Assembly (NCBI GenBank): GCA_023269675.1
Contig: JAHFSX010000006.1
Span: 62,001-126,000 of the forward strand
Direction of reading: 5' to 3'
Origin: Verrucomicrobiota bacterium
GTDB taxonomy: Bacteria > Verrucomicrobiota > Kiritimatiellia > RFP12 > UBA1067
DNA length: 64,000 nucleotides
The notes under the pieces are model-generated. The model made no database searches. It saw nothing but the letters and a program-made list of their open reading frames with translations, and was not told the DNA's origin. Below are positions 27,070-36,918 of this stretch, piece by piece. A program made the translations under genes and the position numbers. The stretch's first letter is position 1. Each line of letters opens with the position of its first letter.

Positions 27070-28497
27070 CTACTCCGCCGGACGCAGCCAGCCGATCTGC
27101 CACGGACCGATCGCGGGGAGGGTCACCAGCGCATCCTTGCCCTCCCAGCGCACCGCGAGAGTCACCGGCTTCTCCTTGGGAGTCACCCATTCCATCGTCT
27201 CCAGCGCCTCGCGGCACCCGCGCAGGCGCAGCGTGACCGGCGGCTGCGTGTCGATCGTCGCGTTCAGCGCGACCACGCTGCGCAGGTCACCCGCCAGCGA
27301 CACGCGCGGCACCACCATCACCTGCGAAACGGTTTCGACGAACACCGGCAGCCGCCCCTGCGCCACCCAATCCGCCGCCAGCAGCAGCTGCCGACGCCGC
27401 GCCGCGCTCACGTCCGGCGAGAAGCCCGCGAAGCCGAAGGCCGCGAAGCGCCCGCCCGCGGCGGTCTCCGTGAGCACCGCGGCCGCCTCGGCGGAACCGC
27501 CGTCCGCGCGCTGATAGCGCCCGATCACGCGCGCGGCCTCGTTCGACGGAAAGAGGGCAAACGTGTCAGCCTCCGTCGCGTCCGGCCGCCAGACATAGCC
27601 GACCCGGTTCAGGTTCAACTCGTCGTCCGTGAAGACTTCGCTGACATCCGGCTTGCGCGCCTGCGCGGTCAGCCGCATCGCCGCGCCGTACCCGCGCGCC
27701 TGCAGGCGCGCCACCGCCCCGCCGTCCAGGACCGCGCCGCCCGAGAGCACGCGCTGGATATCCACCGCCGTCATGCTCTCCACCGCCTCCGCGTTCAGGA
27801 TGTAGCAGACGGGCCACGGCGACCCCGGGCACATGGGCAGCCCGACGGGCGCGAGCGCATCGGCGGCGCGCAGCGTCCCGGCGAGCTGCGGCTTGCCTTC
27901 TTTGCCGCAGAAAGGCAGGATGCCCCCCGGCTTCGTGTCCGCATTGTAGCGAACATAGGCCTGATAGAACGGGCGCCAGAGCGTCAGCTCGCTCAGATAG
28001 GTGTTGGCGTACCAGGCCATCGGCTCGTGGGCGGAGCCCAGCAGGTCGTAGGACAGCGCGTCCGCGCCATAGGCGAGATCGAGCATCGACTCCACACACA
28101 GGCCGTGGGCGCTCTTGCCGGACGCGCACTGGCGGCCGTTGCCGATGGCCGCGGACCCCTGCCCGGGGTTGGCCGCGAACAGCAAGGCGCTGCCGATCAT
28201 GCCGCGCGGGGCGTGGTCGTCGAACAGCGCGGACGGCGCGGGCACGCCGGTGCCGGCCGTTTCAGCGGCAAGCCCCAGCTTGCGCAGCTCCTCGACCCAC
28301 GGGTTGTCCGGTTTCGCGTCGAAGCGGATCGTGTCGAAGCAAGACGGATAGCGGCTGAGCGCGTCGCGCAGCTGCCCGAACGACTCCGGTTTGCCGGCAC
28401 CCGGACCGCCCCAGCGCAGCACCATGAAGGGCTGCTCGGCCGCGCCCGCCAGCAGCGCCGCCAGCAGGCCGCAGATTCCCAACACCGGACGTATCAT
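27070..28497 (-). CDS. Secreted protein of unknown function
   Basis: A 475-residue exported protein. The start MIRPVLGICGLLAALLAGAAEQ gives a signal peptide, with GGGGAGG seven bases upstream. The N-terminal half ('FMVLRWGGPGAGKPESFGQLRDALSRYPSCFDTIRF', 'MLDLAYGADALSYDLLGSAHEPMAWYANTYLSELTLWRPFYQAYVRYNADTKPGGILPF') suggests a TIM-barrel or glycosidase-like fold. The C-terminal part is beta-rich ('MVVPRVSLAGDLRSVVALNATIDTQPPVTLRLRG'). No catalytic signature is clear, and I do not recognise the family. It lies beside galactokinase, so a link to galactoside use is possible but unsupported. Confidence 0.6.
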   Translation of the reverse strand: MIRPVLGICGLLAALLAGAAEQPFMVLRWGGPGAGKPESFGQLRDALSRYPSCFDTIRFDAKPDNPWVEELRKLGLAAETAGTGVPAPSALFDDHAPRGMIGSALLFAANPGQGSAAIGNGRQCASGKSAHGLCVESMLDLAYGADALSYDLLGSAHEPMAWYANTYLSELTLWRPFYQAYVRYNADTKPGGILPFCGKEGKPQLAGTLRAADALAPVGLPMCPGSPWPVCYILNAEAVESMTAVDIQRVLSGGAVLDGGAVARLQARGYGAAMRLTAQARKPDVSEVFTDDELNLNRVGYVWRPDATEADTFALFPSNEAARVIGRYQRADGGSAEAAAVLTETAAGGRFAAFGFAGFSPDVSAARRRQLLLAADWVAQGRLPVFVETVSQVMVVPRVSLAGDLRSVVALNATIDTQPPVTLRLRGCREALETMEWVTPKEKPVTLAVRWEGKDALVTLPAIGPWQIGWLRPAE

Positions 28498-28538
28498 ATC
28501 GCCTCCCCTGTCGTTCTCGTACACGCGCACCCGTATGT

Positions 28539-28597
28539 TGTACCGGCTTTAGCCGGCCTCGGTCACAGCTTCGGGCCGCCTGAAGGCGGTACAACAT
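28539..28597. repeat. Palindromic intergenic repeat (family B, copy 1)
   Basis: An inverted pair: GTTGTACCGGC... (28539-28560) and ...GCGGTACAAC (28576-28597), each arm itself containing a small palindrome. A close relative with the same GTTGTACCGGCTT.AGCCGGCC arm lies at 62840-62901. It sits between galactokinase and the unknown secreted-protein gene. Confidence 0.62.
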
Positions 28598-28610
28598 ACC
28601 GCGCGGCCCC

Positions 28611-29780
28611 TCACTTCAGCACGCGTGCGCCGGCGGCAGGCTTGATCACGCTCACGTCGCACGGTTTCCCGAACTTGGCGGCATAGGCGTTCGCCAGAGC
28701 GATCGAAGCCGTCTCGGCGTCGCGCGGATGCACCAGCACCACCACCGAGCCGCCGAAGCCGCCGCCCGAAAGGCGCGCGCCCAGCACGCCCGGGATCTTC
28801 TTGGCGGCGTCGACCACCGCATCCAGCTCCTCGCAGGAGTTTTCGAACAGCACGCGCGAACTTTCATGCGAGTCAAACATCAGCGCGCCGAATCCCGGCA
28901 GATCACCTTTGGCCAGCAGCTCCGCGCCCTTGAGCACGCGCTCGTCCTCGCCGATCGGGTGCGCCGCGCGGTTCGCCACCGCCTCGGGCAAATCGCGCTT
29001 GTAGATCGCCCACTCGGCCATGCTCACGTCGCGCAGCGCCTTCACCGGATGGCGCAGCACCTTGGCGAAGTGCGCGGCGGCCTGCTCGCACGACGCGCGC
29101 AGCTTGTTGTACGCGCCGTCCACCAGCGCGTGCTTGGCGTGCGTGTTGCACATCAGGAAGCAGGCGTCCGCGCCCAGCTCGGCCGTCTCGAAGGCCACCG
29201 AGCGGAAATCGGTCTTCACCAGCTTGCCGGCCTGCCCCGCGAGGCTCGAGATCTGGTCCAGCAGCCCGCAATTGCAGCCCGCGTAGTCGTGCTCGGCCTT
29301 CTGGCCGATCTTCGCCAGCGTCACGGTGTCCACGCTGATGCCGTAGAGCTGGCCCAGCGCGAGCCCCGCGCACATTTCGAGCGCGGCGGAGCTGGAGAGA
29401 CCGCTGCCCAGCGGAATGTTGCCGAAGAACATGCCGTCGAACCCGCAGGACGGCGCCTTGACGCCGGCCAGCCCGGCCAGCGTGCCTTTGACGTAGTTCT
29501 GCCAGGTGTCGGTTTTCGACGCCTCGATGTGCTGCAGATCGAAGGAGACCTCCTTCATCAGGTCGCCCGCCACGAGGTGGCAGCCCGTCGTCTCGCACTT
29601 GGAGGCCGCGAAAAACGTGCCGAAGTTGATCGCCGCCGAAAAGACGAAGCCCTCGTTGTAGTCCGTGTGGTTGCCCAGCACCTCGATGCGCCCCGGCGCA
29701 TAAGCCACCACTTCGGGATCGCGCCCGAAATGCGCGCGGTATTTCTTCAGAAGCTCTTTGTGAACCGTCTCGTTAACCAT
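28611..29780 (-). CDS. galK: Galactokinase
   Basis: A 389-residue GHMP kinase of normal galactokinase length. It phosphorylates alpha-D-galactose to galactose-1-phosphate with ATP. The substrate motif 'APGRIEVLGNHTDYNEG' near residues 30-46, the ATP loop 'PLGSGLSSSAALE' near residue 125, and the C-terminal 'ARLSGGGFGGSVVVLV' are all present. The variant 'GRIEVLGNHTDYN', with V in place of the more common N, is seen in many galactokinases. The start MVNETVHKEL is chosen over an ATG ten codons upstream because AAGG is better placed. No galT or galE is adjacent; a phosphohexomutase lies just upstream on the same strand. Confidence 0.94.
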   Translation of the reverse strand: MVNETVHKELLKKYRAHFGRDPEVVAYAPGRIEVLGNHTDYNEGFVFSAAINFGTFFAASKCETTGCHLVAGDLMKEVSFDLQHIEASKTDTWQNYVKGTLAGLAGVKAPSCGFDGMFFGNIPLGSGLSSSAALEMCAGLALGQLYGISVDTVTLAKIGQKAEHDYAGCNCGLLDQISSLAGQAGKLVKTDFRSVAFETAELGADACFLMCNTHAKHALVDGAYNKLRASCEQAAAHFAKVLRHPVKALRDVSMAEWAIYKRDLPEAVANRAAHPIGEDERVLKGAELLAKGDLPGFGALMFDSHESSRVLFENSCEELDAVVDAAKKIPGVLGARLSGGGFGGSVVVLVHPRDAETASIALANAYAAKFGKPCDVSVIKPAAGARVLK

Positions 29781-29915
29781 AATGTGCGCCTTTTTTTGCT
29801 GAGACCTCACGGCCCGGCGAAGTCCCGCCCTCCAGCCTCCTTATCGGACCCGAAGGGCGAGCGTCCCGCGAGCCGCACGCCTCTAACCGCCTGACAGTCT
29901 AACAGCCTAAACAAC

Positions 29916-31238
29916 CTATCTCCGGATGATCGCCAGCAGCTCGTCGCGCCGGGCTTCCATCACCGCCCGGGTCTTGGCCTCCAGATTCAGGCGCACCAGC
30001 GGCTCGGTGTTGGAGCAGCGCACATTGAACCACCAGTCCGCGTACTCCACGCTCACGCCGTCCAGCTCGAACAGGCGGCCGTCGGCGTACGTCGACCGGA
30101 TCTCCGCCAGGATCGCCTGGGGATCGCGGCTCACGGTGGTGTTGATCTCGCCGCTGGCGAAATACTTGCGCAGCGGGGCGATCAGCGCGGAGAGCGGCTT
30201 GTCGGAGCGGCTGACGATGTTCGCCAGCGAGAGGACCGCCATGGCCGAGCTCTCGGCCGTGAAGTTGTCCTTGAAATAGTAGTGCCCGCTCAGCTCGCCC
30301 GCGAACAGCGCATCGTGCTCGCGCATCTGCTGCTTGATGAAGGCGTGTCCCACGCGGCTCATCATGGGCGTGCCGCCGGCCGCCTCGATGACCTCCTTCA
30401 CCACCCAGCTGCTGCGCAGATCATAGAAGATCACGCCTTTGCGCGTGGCCAGCACGTCCTGCGCCACGAGCGCGGTGATCAGATCCATGGGGATGATCTC
30501 GCCCTTCTCGTCGATGAAGCCCGCACGGTCCGCGTCGCCGTCAAACGCCACGCCGAAAGCGTAATTGCCACTGCGTACCTTGGCCTGCAGGTCCCGCAGC
30601 GTCGCGTGGTGCAGCGGATTGGCCTCGTGGTTCGGGAAACGGCCGTCCGGGTCCTCGTAGAGCCCGTCCCAGGTGATGAGGCCCTTGAGCGTCTGGACCT
30701 CCCAGATGCCCATGCCGTTCGCGAAATCGATCGCCACGTGCACCGGCCGCTTCAGGTGCGCGAACTGCGCCACGTGCTGCGCGTAGGCCGGCAGGATGTC
30801 GTGCTGCGAGATCCGGCCCGGCACCGCCGCTTTGGGAGCGAAGGTGCCCGCGCTCACGATCCGCTCGATGTCCAGGATGCCCGTCGCCCCGCTGATCGGC
30901 ACCGCCTGCGCGCGGCAGAGCTTGAAGCCGTTCCACTCCGCGGTGTTGTGCGAGGCGGTGATCATCACGCCGCCGTCCGCGCCCAGGGTGCCGTTCGCGA
31001 AGTAGGACATCGGCGTGGAGCCGAACCCGAGATCGATCACGTCCGCGCCCTGCTCGGTGATGCCCCGGGCCAGCGCCGCGAAGAGCGGCTCCGAGTGCGG
31101 ACGGATGTCGCGCGCCACGACCACCTTCTTGCAGCCCACAAAGGTCACAAACGCCCGACCGATCTTATAGGCGACCTCCTCCGTCAGGTCTTGCCCGTAA
31201 ATGCCCCGAATGTCATACGCTTTGAAAATGCCGGCCAT
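29916..31238 (-). CDS. Phosphomannomutase/phosphoglucomutase
   Basis: A 440-residue alpha-D-phosphohexomutase. The N-terminal 'FKAYDIRGIYGQDLTEEVAYKIGRAF' is typical of the ManB/AlgC branch. The phosphoserine loop is 'GGVMITASHNTAEWNGFKL', the metal loop 'FDGDADRAGFID', the sugar-binding loop 'GELSGHYYFKDNF', and the phosphate-binding tail 'VRCSNTEPLVRLNLEAK'. It interconverts hexose 1- and 6-phosphates, feeding GDP-mannose or UDP-glucose synthesis. It lies 135 bases upstream of galactokinase on the same strand, so the two may be co-transcribed for entry of galactose-derived sugar phosphates; this is inference. Confidence 0.93.
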   Translation of the reverse strand: MAGIFKAYDIRGIYGQDLTEEVAYKIGRAFVTFVGCKKVVVARDIRPHSEPLFAALARGITEQGADVIDLGFGSTPMSYFANGTLGADGGVMITASHNTAEWNGFKLCRAQAVPISGATGILDIERIVSAGTFAPKAAVPGRISQHDILPAYAQHVAQFAHLKRPVHVAIDFANGMGIWEVQTLKGLITWDGLYEDPDGRFPNHEANPLHHATLRDLQAKVRSGNYAFGVAFDGDADRAGFIDEKGEIIPMDLITALVAQDVLATRKGVIFYDLRSSWVVKEVIEAAGGTPMMSRVGHAFIKQQMREHDALFAGELSGHYYFKDNFTAESSAMAVLSLANIVSRSDKPLSALIAPLRKYFASGEINTTVSRDPQAILAEIRSTYADGRLFELDGVSVEYADWWFNVRCSNTEPLVRLNLEAKTRAVMEARRDELLAIIRR

Positions 31239-31471
31239 ACCGCAGCTCCCTTGTTGACGTTGAAAAAGGCTTTCAGTTTAGCCCAAACCGCCTCCCGTTG
31301 CAAACCCGGCGCGGATTTATCTGGATTCTCTGTCCGCCGCTTGCCGGCCGGTTTTCAGGCTTTATGCGGAGCGTCTGTTTTGCTATCTTACAGGCGCGAA
31401 AAGAGGGTGACTGGACAGCGCGTGTCAGCCCCTATTCCCTCCCCCCAGAACCTTCCCGGAATTTCCCCGAC

Positions 31472-34400
31472 ATGTCCAAGCCTTACGTCCATCTTCACCT
31501 CCACACCAAATACAGCCTGCTCGACGGCGCCTGCCACATCAAACCTCTGGTGCTGCGCGCCAAGGAGCTGGGCATGAACGCCGTCGCCATGACCGACCAC
31601 GGCGTGATGTACGGCGCGATTGAGTTCTACAAGACCTGTAAGGCCGAGGGCATCAAGCCCATTCTCGGCTGCGAGTGCTACATTCTGGCCAAAGAGCACC
31701 GCGCGATCCGTGACCACAACATCCCCTACCACCATCTCGTGCTGCTCGCCAAGGACCAGGAGGGGTACCTCAACCTCGCCAAGCTCAACACCATCTCCCA
31801 CATGGAGGGCTTCTACTACAAGCCGCGCATCGACAAAGAGACCCTGCGGGCCCATTCCGGCGGCCTGATCGGCCTCGCGGCCTGTCTCAAGGGCGAGGTC
31901 AACAGCCACCTGCAGGAGCGCCACCTGGAGGATGCGGAAAAGGCCGCGCGCGAGTACATGGAGATTTTCGGGCCCGACAATTTCTACCTCGAGATGCAGG
32001 ACCACGGCCTGCCCGAGCAGAAGGTCGTGAACGAGGGCGTGCGCGAGCTGTGCAAGCGCACCGGACTCAAAGCCGTCATCACCAACGACGTGCACTACCT
32101 GCACCAGAGCCATGCCGACGCGCACGAGGTGATGCTCTGCATCCAGACGCAGACCGTGATGAGCGACCCCAAGCGCATGCGTTACGCCTCCAGCGAGTTC
32201 TATTTCAAATCGCGCGAGGAGCTGGAAAAACGCTTTCCCAACGACACCGAGGCCTTTGACGTCACGCAGGAGATCGCCGACCGCTGCAACGTGGAGCTGA
32301 AATTCTCCGACGGCAAAGCCGACAGCCTGCACTTTCCGACCTATGACGTGCCGGCGGGCTTCGGCGACGGCCTGGCTTACCTCATCCACCTGGGGAAAGA
32401 AGGCCTCAAGCGCCATTACCATTTCGATTACGACCGGCCGGAGACCGACGAGCACAAGATGCTGATCGAGCGTTTCGACTACGAGGTCGGGGTCATCCAG
32501 AAGACGGGCTTCATCAACTACTTTCTCGTGGTCGCGGACTTCATCAACTGGTCGCGCGGCCACGGCGTGCCCGTCGGCCCGGGCCGCGGTTCGGGTGCGG
32601 GGTCGATCCTCGCCTACACGCTCGGCATCACCCAGATCGACCCCATCCGCTTCGATCTCATCTTCGAGCGCTTTCTCAATCCCGAGCGCGTCTCGCCGCC
32701 TGACTTCGATATCGACTTCTGCCAGGCCCGCCGCGAGCGCACCATCGAGTACGTCAAGCAGAAGTACGGCAAGGAGCGCGTCGCGCAGATCGTGACCTTC
32801 GGCCAGCTCGGCGCGAAGACCGTGATCCGCGACATCGCCCGCGTGCTCGAGATCCCGCTGAACCAGTCGAACGATTACTGCAAGATGATTCCCGAGGATC
32901 CGAAGATGACCCTCGGCAAGGCCAAGACCGAGAACCCGCAGTTCGCGGCCGCCTGCAACGTGGACCCCGACCTGCGCCGCATCATGCAGTACGCCGAGGT
33001 GCTCGAAGGCCTCTACCGCAACACCGGCGTGCACGCGGCGGGCGTGGTGATCGGCGACAAGCCGCTCATCGACCTCGTGCCGCTCGCGCGCGACAAGGAC
33101 GGCTCGCCCGTCACCCAGTACGCCAAAGAGCCGATCGAGGAGGTCGGCCTGCTCAAGATGGACTTCCTCGGCCTCAAGACCCTCACCGTGCTGCAGGAAG
33201 CGGTCGACCTCGTCAAGCTGGTCCACAACGTCGACGTGGTCCTCGAGCGGCTGCCGCTGGACGACGCCAAGACCTTCGACCTCTTCCGCCGCGCCGACAC
33301 CGTGGGCGTGTTCCAGCTCGAGTCCGGCGGCATGCAGCGCGTCCTGGCCGACCTCCAGCCCACCTGCATCGAGGAAATCATCGCTATCCTGGCGCTCTAC
33401 CGCCCGGGCCCGATGGACATGATCCCCTCTTTCGTGAAGCGTAAAAAAGGTCAGGAGAAGATCGTCTACGACCACCCGAAGCTGGAGCCGATCCTCAAGG
33501 AGACCTACGGCATCATGGTCTATCAGGAGCAGGTGCAGCGCGCGGCCCAGGCCCTCGCGGGCTACTCGCTCGGCAAGGCCGACATGCTGCGCCGCGCCAT
33601 GGGCAAAAAGAAGAAAGAGGTGATGGAAAAGGAGCGGGCGGGCTTTGTCGACGGCTGCCTGAAGACCAACGCCATCCCCGCCGACCAGGCCGGCCTGATT
33701 TTCGACAACATCGAGAAGTTCGCCGGCTACGGCTTCAACAAGGCCCACGCCGCCGCCTACGGGATCGTCACGTATCAGACCGCCTACATGAAGGCCCACT
33801 ATCCCGCCGAGTTCATGTGCGCCCAGATCTCCTCGGAAATCGGCAACTTCGACAAGCTCCCCGGCTTTGTGGCCGAGGCCGAGGACATGGGCCTCAAAGT
33901 CCTGCCGCCCGACGTCAACCGCAGCATCGACCGCTTCGCGCCTGAAGAGGGCAATGTGCGCTACGGCCTCGCGGGCATCAAAAGCGTGGGAGAGGGCGCG
34001 GCCGAAGCCATCGTGAAAGAGCGCAAGGAGCGCGGCCCCTTCACCAGCTTCACCAACTTCTGCGAGCGCGTCGACCCCTCCGCCGTAGGCAAACGCGTGC
34101 ACGAAGCGCTGATCAAGTGCGGCGCCATGGACTGCTTCGGGATGCACCGCGCCCGTCTGTTCAACAACATCGAGTTCGCCCTCTCGCGCGCCTCGGAGAA
34201 GATCCGCGAGAAGGCCAGCGGCCAGAGCAACCTCTTCGACATGCTCGGCGCGGCCGACTCCGGCTCGGCCAATCCGGACCACCTGCCCGACTCTCCGATG
34301 TGGAACGAGAAAGAAAACCTCACGGCGGAGCGCGACCTGCTGGGCATCTACATGACCGGCCACCCGCTCACCCGTTACCGCCGCATCATCAAGGACATCC

Positions 34401-35008
34401 AGACCTTCTCGCTCGCCAAGGTCGCCGAGGCGCCCGACAACAAGGACATCCGCGTGGCCGGCCTGGCCGCCTCCGTCACGCGCCGCATCAGCAAGCAGAG
34501 CAAGGAGCCGTGGGCGGTGCTCGTGCTCGACGACGGCGAGACCAACATCGAAGTCCTGGTCTTTTCCGAGGCGTTCAAGAAGTTCGAGGGGGCGTGTGTC
34601 CCGGACCAGCCCGTGCTCATCTGCGGCGTGCTCTCCAAGCGGGACGACCAGCCCAAGATCATCGCCCGCGAGGTCTATCCGCTCATGGACGCCCCGCGCG
34701 TCTTCGGCGAGAAGGTCATCGCCGGCATCAAGGTCGAGGACGGCCAGGCGCTCAAACGCATCGACGCCCTGCGCCAGCTGGTGGACAAGTACCCCGGCAC
34801 CGTCCCCCTGCTCATCTGCCTGATCTACCCCGACAAGAAACGCATCCTGATCCAGCCCGACCGGGCGCTCACGATCGACCCTTCGCCGGAGTTCGTCGCC
34901 GACGCCGAGACCATTCTCGGCCGCAACAGCATGAAGTTCATGGCGAAAAAAGAGGTCTACAAGGAGCCCCGGCCCGAACGGCGCTGGAGCCGCGACCGCG
35001 CGAGCTGA
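31472..35008 (+). CDS. dnaE: DNA polymerase III subunit alpha
   Basis: A 1178-residue replicative polymerase of DnaE type. The start MSKPYVHLHLHTKYSLLDGA is the family norm, though the frame is open upstream. The N-terminal PHP domain keeps several metal-site residues (HLHLHT, 'MTDHGVMYG', 'GCECY', 'ITNDVHYLH'). The catalytic palm has 'GPGRGSGAGSILAY' and 'PDFDIDFCQARRE'. The fingers have 'VHAAGVVIGD', 'FQLESGGMQRVL', 'ALYRPGPM' and 'YQEQVQRAAQALAGYSLGKADMLRRAMGKKK'. The C-terminal OB-fold is 'IRVAGLAASVTRRISKQSKEPWAVLVLDDGETNIEVLVFS'. It is transcribed alone, divergent from the phosphohexomutase gene. Confidence 0.97.
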   Translation: MSKPYVHLHLHTKYSLLDGACHIKPLVLRAKELGMNAVAMTDHGVMYGAIEFYKTCKAEGIKPILGCECYILAKEHRAIRDHNIPYHHLVLLAKDQEGYLNLAKLNTISHMEGFYYKPRIDKETLRAHSGGLIGLAACLKGEVNSHLQERHLEDAEKAAREYMEIFGPDNFYLEMQDHGLPEQKVVNEGVRELCKRTGLKAVITNDVHYLHQSHADAHEVMLCIQTQTVMSDPKRMRYASSEFYFKSREELEKRFPNDTEAFDVTQEIADRCNVELKFSDGKADSLHFPTYDVPAGFGDGLAYLIHLGKEGLKRHYHFDYDRPETDEHKMLIERFDYEVGVIQKTGFINYFLVVADFINWSRGHGVPVGPGRGSGAGSILAYTLGITQIDPIRFDLIFERFLNPERVSPPDFDIDFCQARRERTIEYVKQKYGKERVAQIVTFGQLGAKTVIRDIARVLEIPLNQSNDYCKMIPEDPKMTLGKAKTENPQFAAACNVDPDLRRIMQYAEVLEGLYRNTGVHAAGVVIGDKPLIDLVPLARDKDGSPVTQYAKEPIEEVGLLKMDFLGLKTLTVLQEAVDLVKLVHNVDVVLERLPLDDAKTFDLFRRADTVGVFQLESGGMQRVLADLQPTCIEEIIAILALYRPGPMDMIPSFVKRKKGQEKIVYDHPKLEPILKETYGIMVYQEQVQRAAQALAGYSLGKADMLRRAMGKKKKEVMEKERAGFVDGCLKTNAIPADQAGLIFDNIEKFAGYGFNKAHAAAYGIVTYQTAYMKAHYPAEFMCAQISSEIGNFDKLPGFVAEAEDMGLKVLPPDVNRSIDRFAPEEGNVRYGLAGIKSVGEGAAEAIVKERKERGPFTSFTNFCERVDPSAVGKRVHEALIKCGAMDCFGMHRARLFNNIEFALSRASEKIREKASGQSNLFDMLGAADSGSANPDHLPDSPMWNEKENLTAERDLLGIYMTGHPLTRYRRIIKDIQTFSLAKVAEAPDNKDIRVAGLAASVTRRISKQSKEPWAVLVLDDGETNIEVLVFSEAFKKFEGACVPDQPVLICGVLSKRDDQPKIIAREVYPLMDAPRVFGEKVIAGIKVEDGQALKRIDALRQLVDKYPGTVPLLICLIYPDKKRILIQPDRALTIDPSPEFVADAETILGRNSMKFMAKKEVYKEPRPERRWSRDRAS

Positions 35009-35126
35009 GATCCGCCGGCCGGCCAGGCGCCCGCGCCGCCGCCCATAATTGACATTGTAACGCATCGGGGTGCGCGTGCTATCATGTGCGCGTCTGTTTT
35101 TTGGGTCTGAAACAAAGGGGTGCCTC

Positions 35127-36893
35127 ATGCTCAGTCGCTCAGGAATGTCCGTCCCGTTTTCACTCATCGCGCTGGCCGCGCTCTGCGCCGGCTTGCCCGG
35201 CCGCGCCGCGGCCGGCGTCTACGACGACTGCGCCGCCTGGTATCACCTCGACTACGCCCCCACGTACGACCCCACGACCAACAACGTGGCCAAACTCGAC
35301 GAGATCCGCGACCAGCGCGACTGGGGCACCGCCGCTCTTAAAGGAGCCGGCGGCAAACACGCGACCGCCATCCACGGCCCGCTCGGCGGCCCGCAGTGGA
35401 CCAACTGCCCGGTCGCCTGCCCCGCAGGCGGCCAGAAGTACGGCGCCTATTCCATGCTGTTCCAGCCGATGACCAACGGGCTCGGCCAAACCCTGCCCGA
35501 CTGTTTCCAAGTCCCCACGCTCAAGCTTCCCGGCTCCTCTTCGATCGTGACGCGTTTCCTCTGGAACGGCTTCACGTACAGCAGTTCCTACCCCGGCTGG
35601 ATCATGAACAACAGCCTCGACTGGAACGCCCGGTCGGGGTGGATGTTCGGCGTGCGGGGAGACGGCGGAAACCGCCTCGGCATGTACGTCGGCCAGACCG
35701 CCTTTTACCTGGACACCTACACCGTGGTCACGGGCAAGTGGTACGACGCCGCCGCCGTGCTGACCGACAACGGCACCAACGACACCGTCGAACTCTATAT
35801 ATGGCCGCAAGACGGCTCCCTCACGTACAAGAAGTTCTTCACCTCCGCCGTCACGAACGCCATCGGGTCGAGCGGCGCGGTCATCGGGTCAGAACCCTAT
35901 GTCGACACCTACGGCTATGCCACCAACAGCAACAGCGGAAAAGCCTTCAGCGGCATCGTCAACCACCTCGCGGTCTGGAACCGCGCCCTGAGCAACGGGG
36001 AGGTCGCCGAGGCCTTCTGTTACCCGCAACCGCTCTTCCAGATCGGCCTCAACAACAACTCCACGAACGAACTGCGCGGCGCGTCGGAGACCGATGCGGA
36101 ATATTTCCCCGGCGACCCTTGGCACACGATGCGCAACGCGGTCACGGCGACTGAACGCGACACCACGCTCAAGATCCCGCTCACCTCCATCCAGTCGAAA
36201 CTCGACACGGTTTTTCACGTCGAGACCGCAACCGATGGCAGTCAGACGGCAGCCCTCTCGCTGATCGTCAACACTGCAACGAACGCGAGTCAGACGGCGG
36301 GCGCAAACAAGGACCTCTATTGGCTCATCACAGCCGACAAGTTGGTGACCGGCACGAACACGTTCACCCTCCATTACGAGACGGGCCCTTCGGCGCTCAT
36401 CTCCTTTGACTGGATGGAACTGGGCGGGTCCTGGCAGATTGGAACCAACGATAACAACCAGTCCGAGTTCGCGCAGGAGAGCCCTTCGATCGCCGACGAT
36501 TACTACGTGACGGACCCGAACTGGAAACACCTCGAGCGTTCGATCATGCCCGGCGAAACCAACAACATCATCCATTTCACCCTTTCGGCGGAATTGGCCA
36601 GGAGGTACTGTTTCACCTACACCACGCGCGTGATCGCCCAGGGCCCGAGTGCCTTGACCAACTACGCCTTCAGCGTCGGCGTCAACAACCTGTACACCCA
36701 GAGTTACCCGCCCCAGGCGAACGGCACGCTGATCACCCTTCCGATCAACCGGTCGGTCATCAAGGCGGGCGAAAACACCATCCATCTCATGTACAACGGA
36801 CCGTCGTCGATGGCGGAGGGCGGAGGCTGGGTGCAGTTCGACTTCCACCGGTTGGAGATCGCACCGATGGGAACCCTGTTCCTGATGAACTAG
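35127..36893 (+). CDS. Secreted LamG-like protein with tandem C-terminal jelly-roll modules (copy 1)
   Basis: A 588-residue exported protein. The start MLSRSGMSVPFSLIALAALCAGLPG has AAGGGG upstream and gives a signal peptide cut near 'AAAG'. Residues about 30-300 form a LamG/concanavalin-like domain ('SIVTRFLWNGF', 'KWYDAAAVLTDNGTNDTVELYI', 'GIVNHLAVWNRALSNGEVAEAF'). Two beta-sandwich modules follow, ending 'LISFDWMELGG' and 'WVQFDFHRLEIAP'; they resemble the carbohydrate-binding domain III of family 4 polysaccharide lyases. No catalytic domain is seen, so glycan binding is the best guess. The C-terminus is PMGTLFLMN, matching the shared C-terminal pattern. A full-length paralog follows 25 bases downstream. 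Confidence 0.75.
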   Translation: MLSRSGMSVPFSLIALAALCAGLPGRAAAGVYDDCAAWYHLDYAPTYDPTTNNVAKLDEIRDQRDWGTAALKGAGGKHATAIHGPLGGPQWTNCPVACPAGGQKYGAYSMLFQPMTNGLGQTLPDCFQVPTLKLPGSSSIVTRFLWNGFTYSSSYPGWIMNNSLDWNARSGWMFGVRGDGGNRLGMYVGQTAFYLDTYTVVTGKWYDAAAVLTDNGTNDTVELYIWPQDGSLTYKKFFTSAVTNAIGSSGAVIGSEPYVDTYGYATNSNSGKAFSGIVNHLAVWNRALSNGEVAEAFCYPQPLFQIGLNNNSTNELRGASETDAEYFPGDPWHTMRNAVTATERDTTLKIPLTSIQSKLDTVFHVETATDGSQTAALSLIVNTATNASQTAGANKDLYWLITADKLVTGTNTFTLHYETGPSALISFDWMELGGSWQIGTNDNNQSEFAQESPSIADDYYVTDPNWKHLERSIMPGETNNIIHFTLSAELARRYCFTYTTRVIAQGPSALTNYAFSVGVNNLYTQSYPPQANGTLITLPINRSVIKAGENTIHLMYNGPSSMAEGGGWVQFDFHRLEIAPMGTLFLMN

Positions 36894-36918
36894 TACCGTG
36901 CCAAAAAAGAGGTGTCGT

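Noticed and set aside
24662-27217. Long minus-strand open frame opposite transketolase
   Set aside because: Antisense shadow with Gly/Val/Asp-rich composition; it also reads through the strong tkt terminator and repeats.
31388-35167. A very long open frame on the strand opposite dnaE
   Set aside because: It is a by-product of GC-rich codon use. Its predicted protein is compositionally odd and has no recognisable domain, while dnaE on the plus strand is unmistakable.
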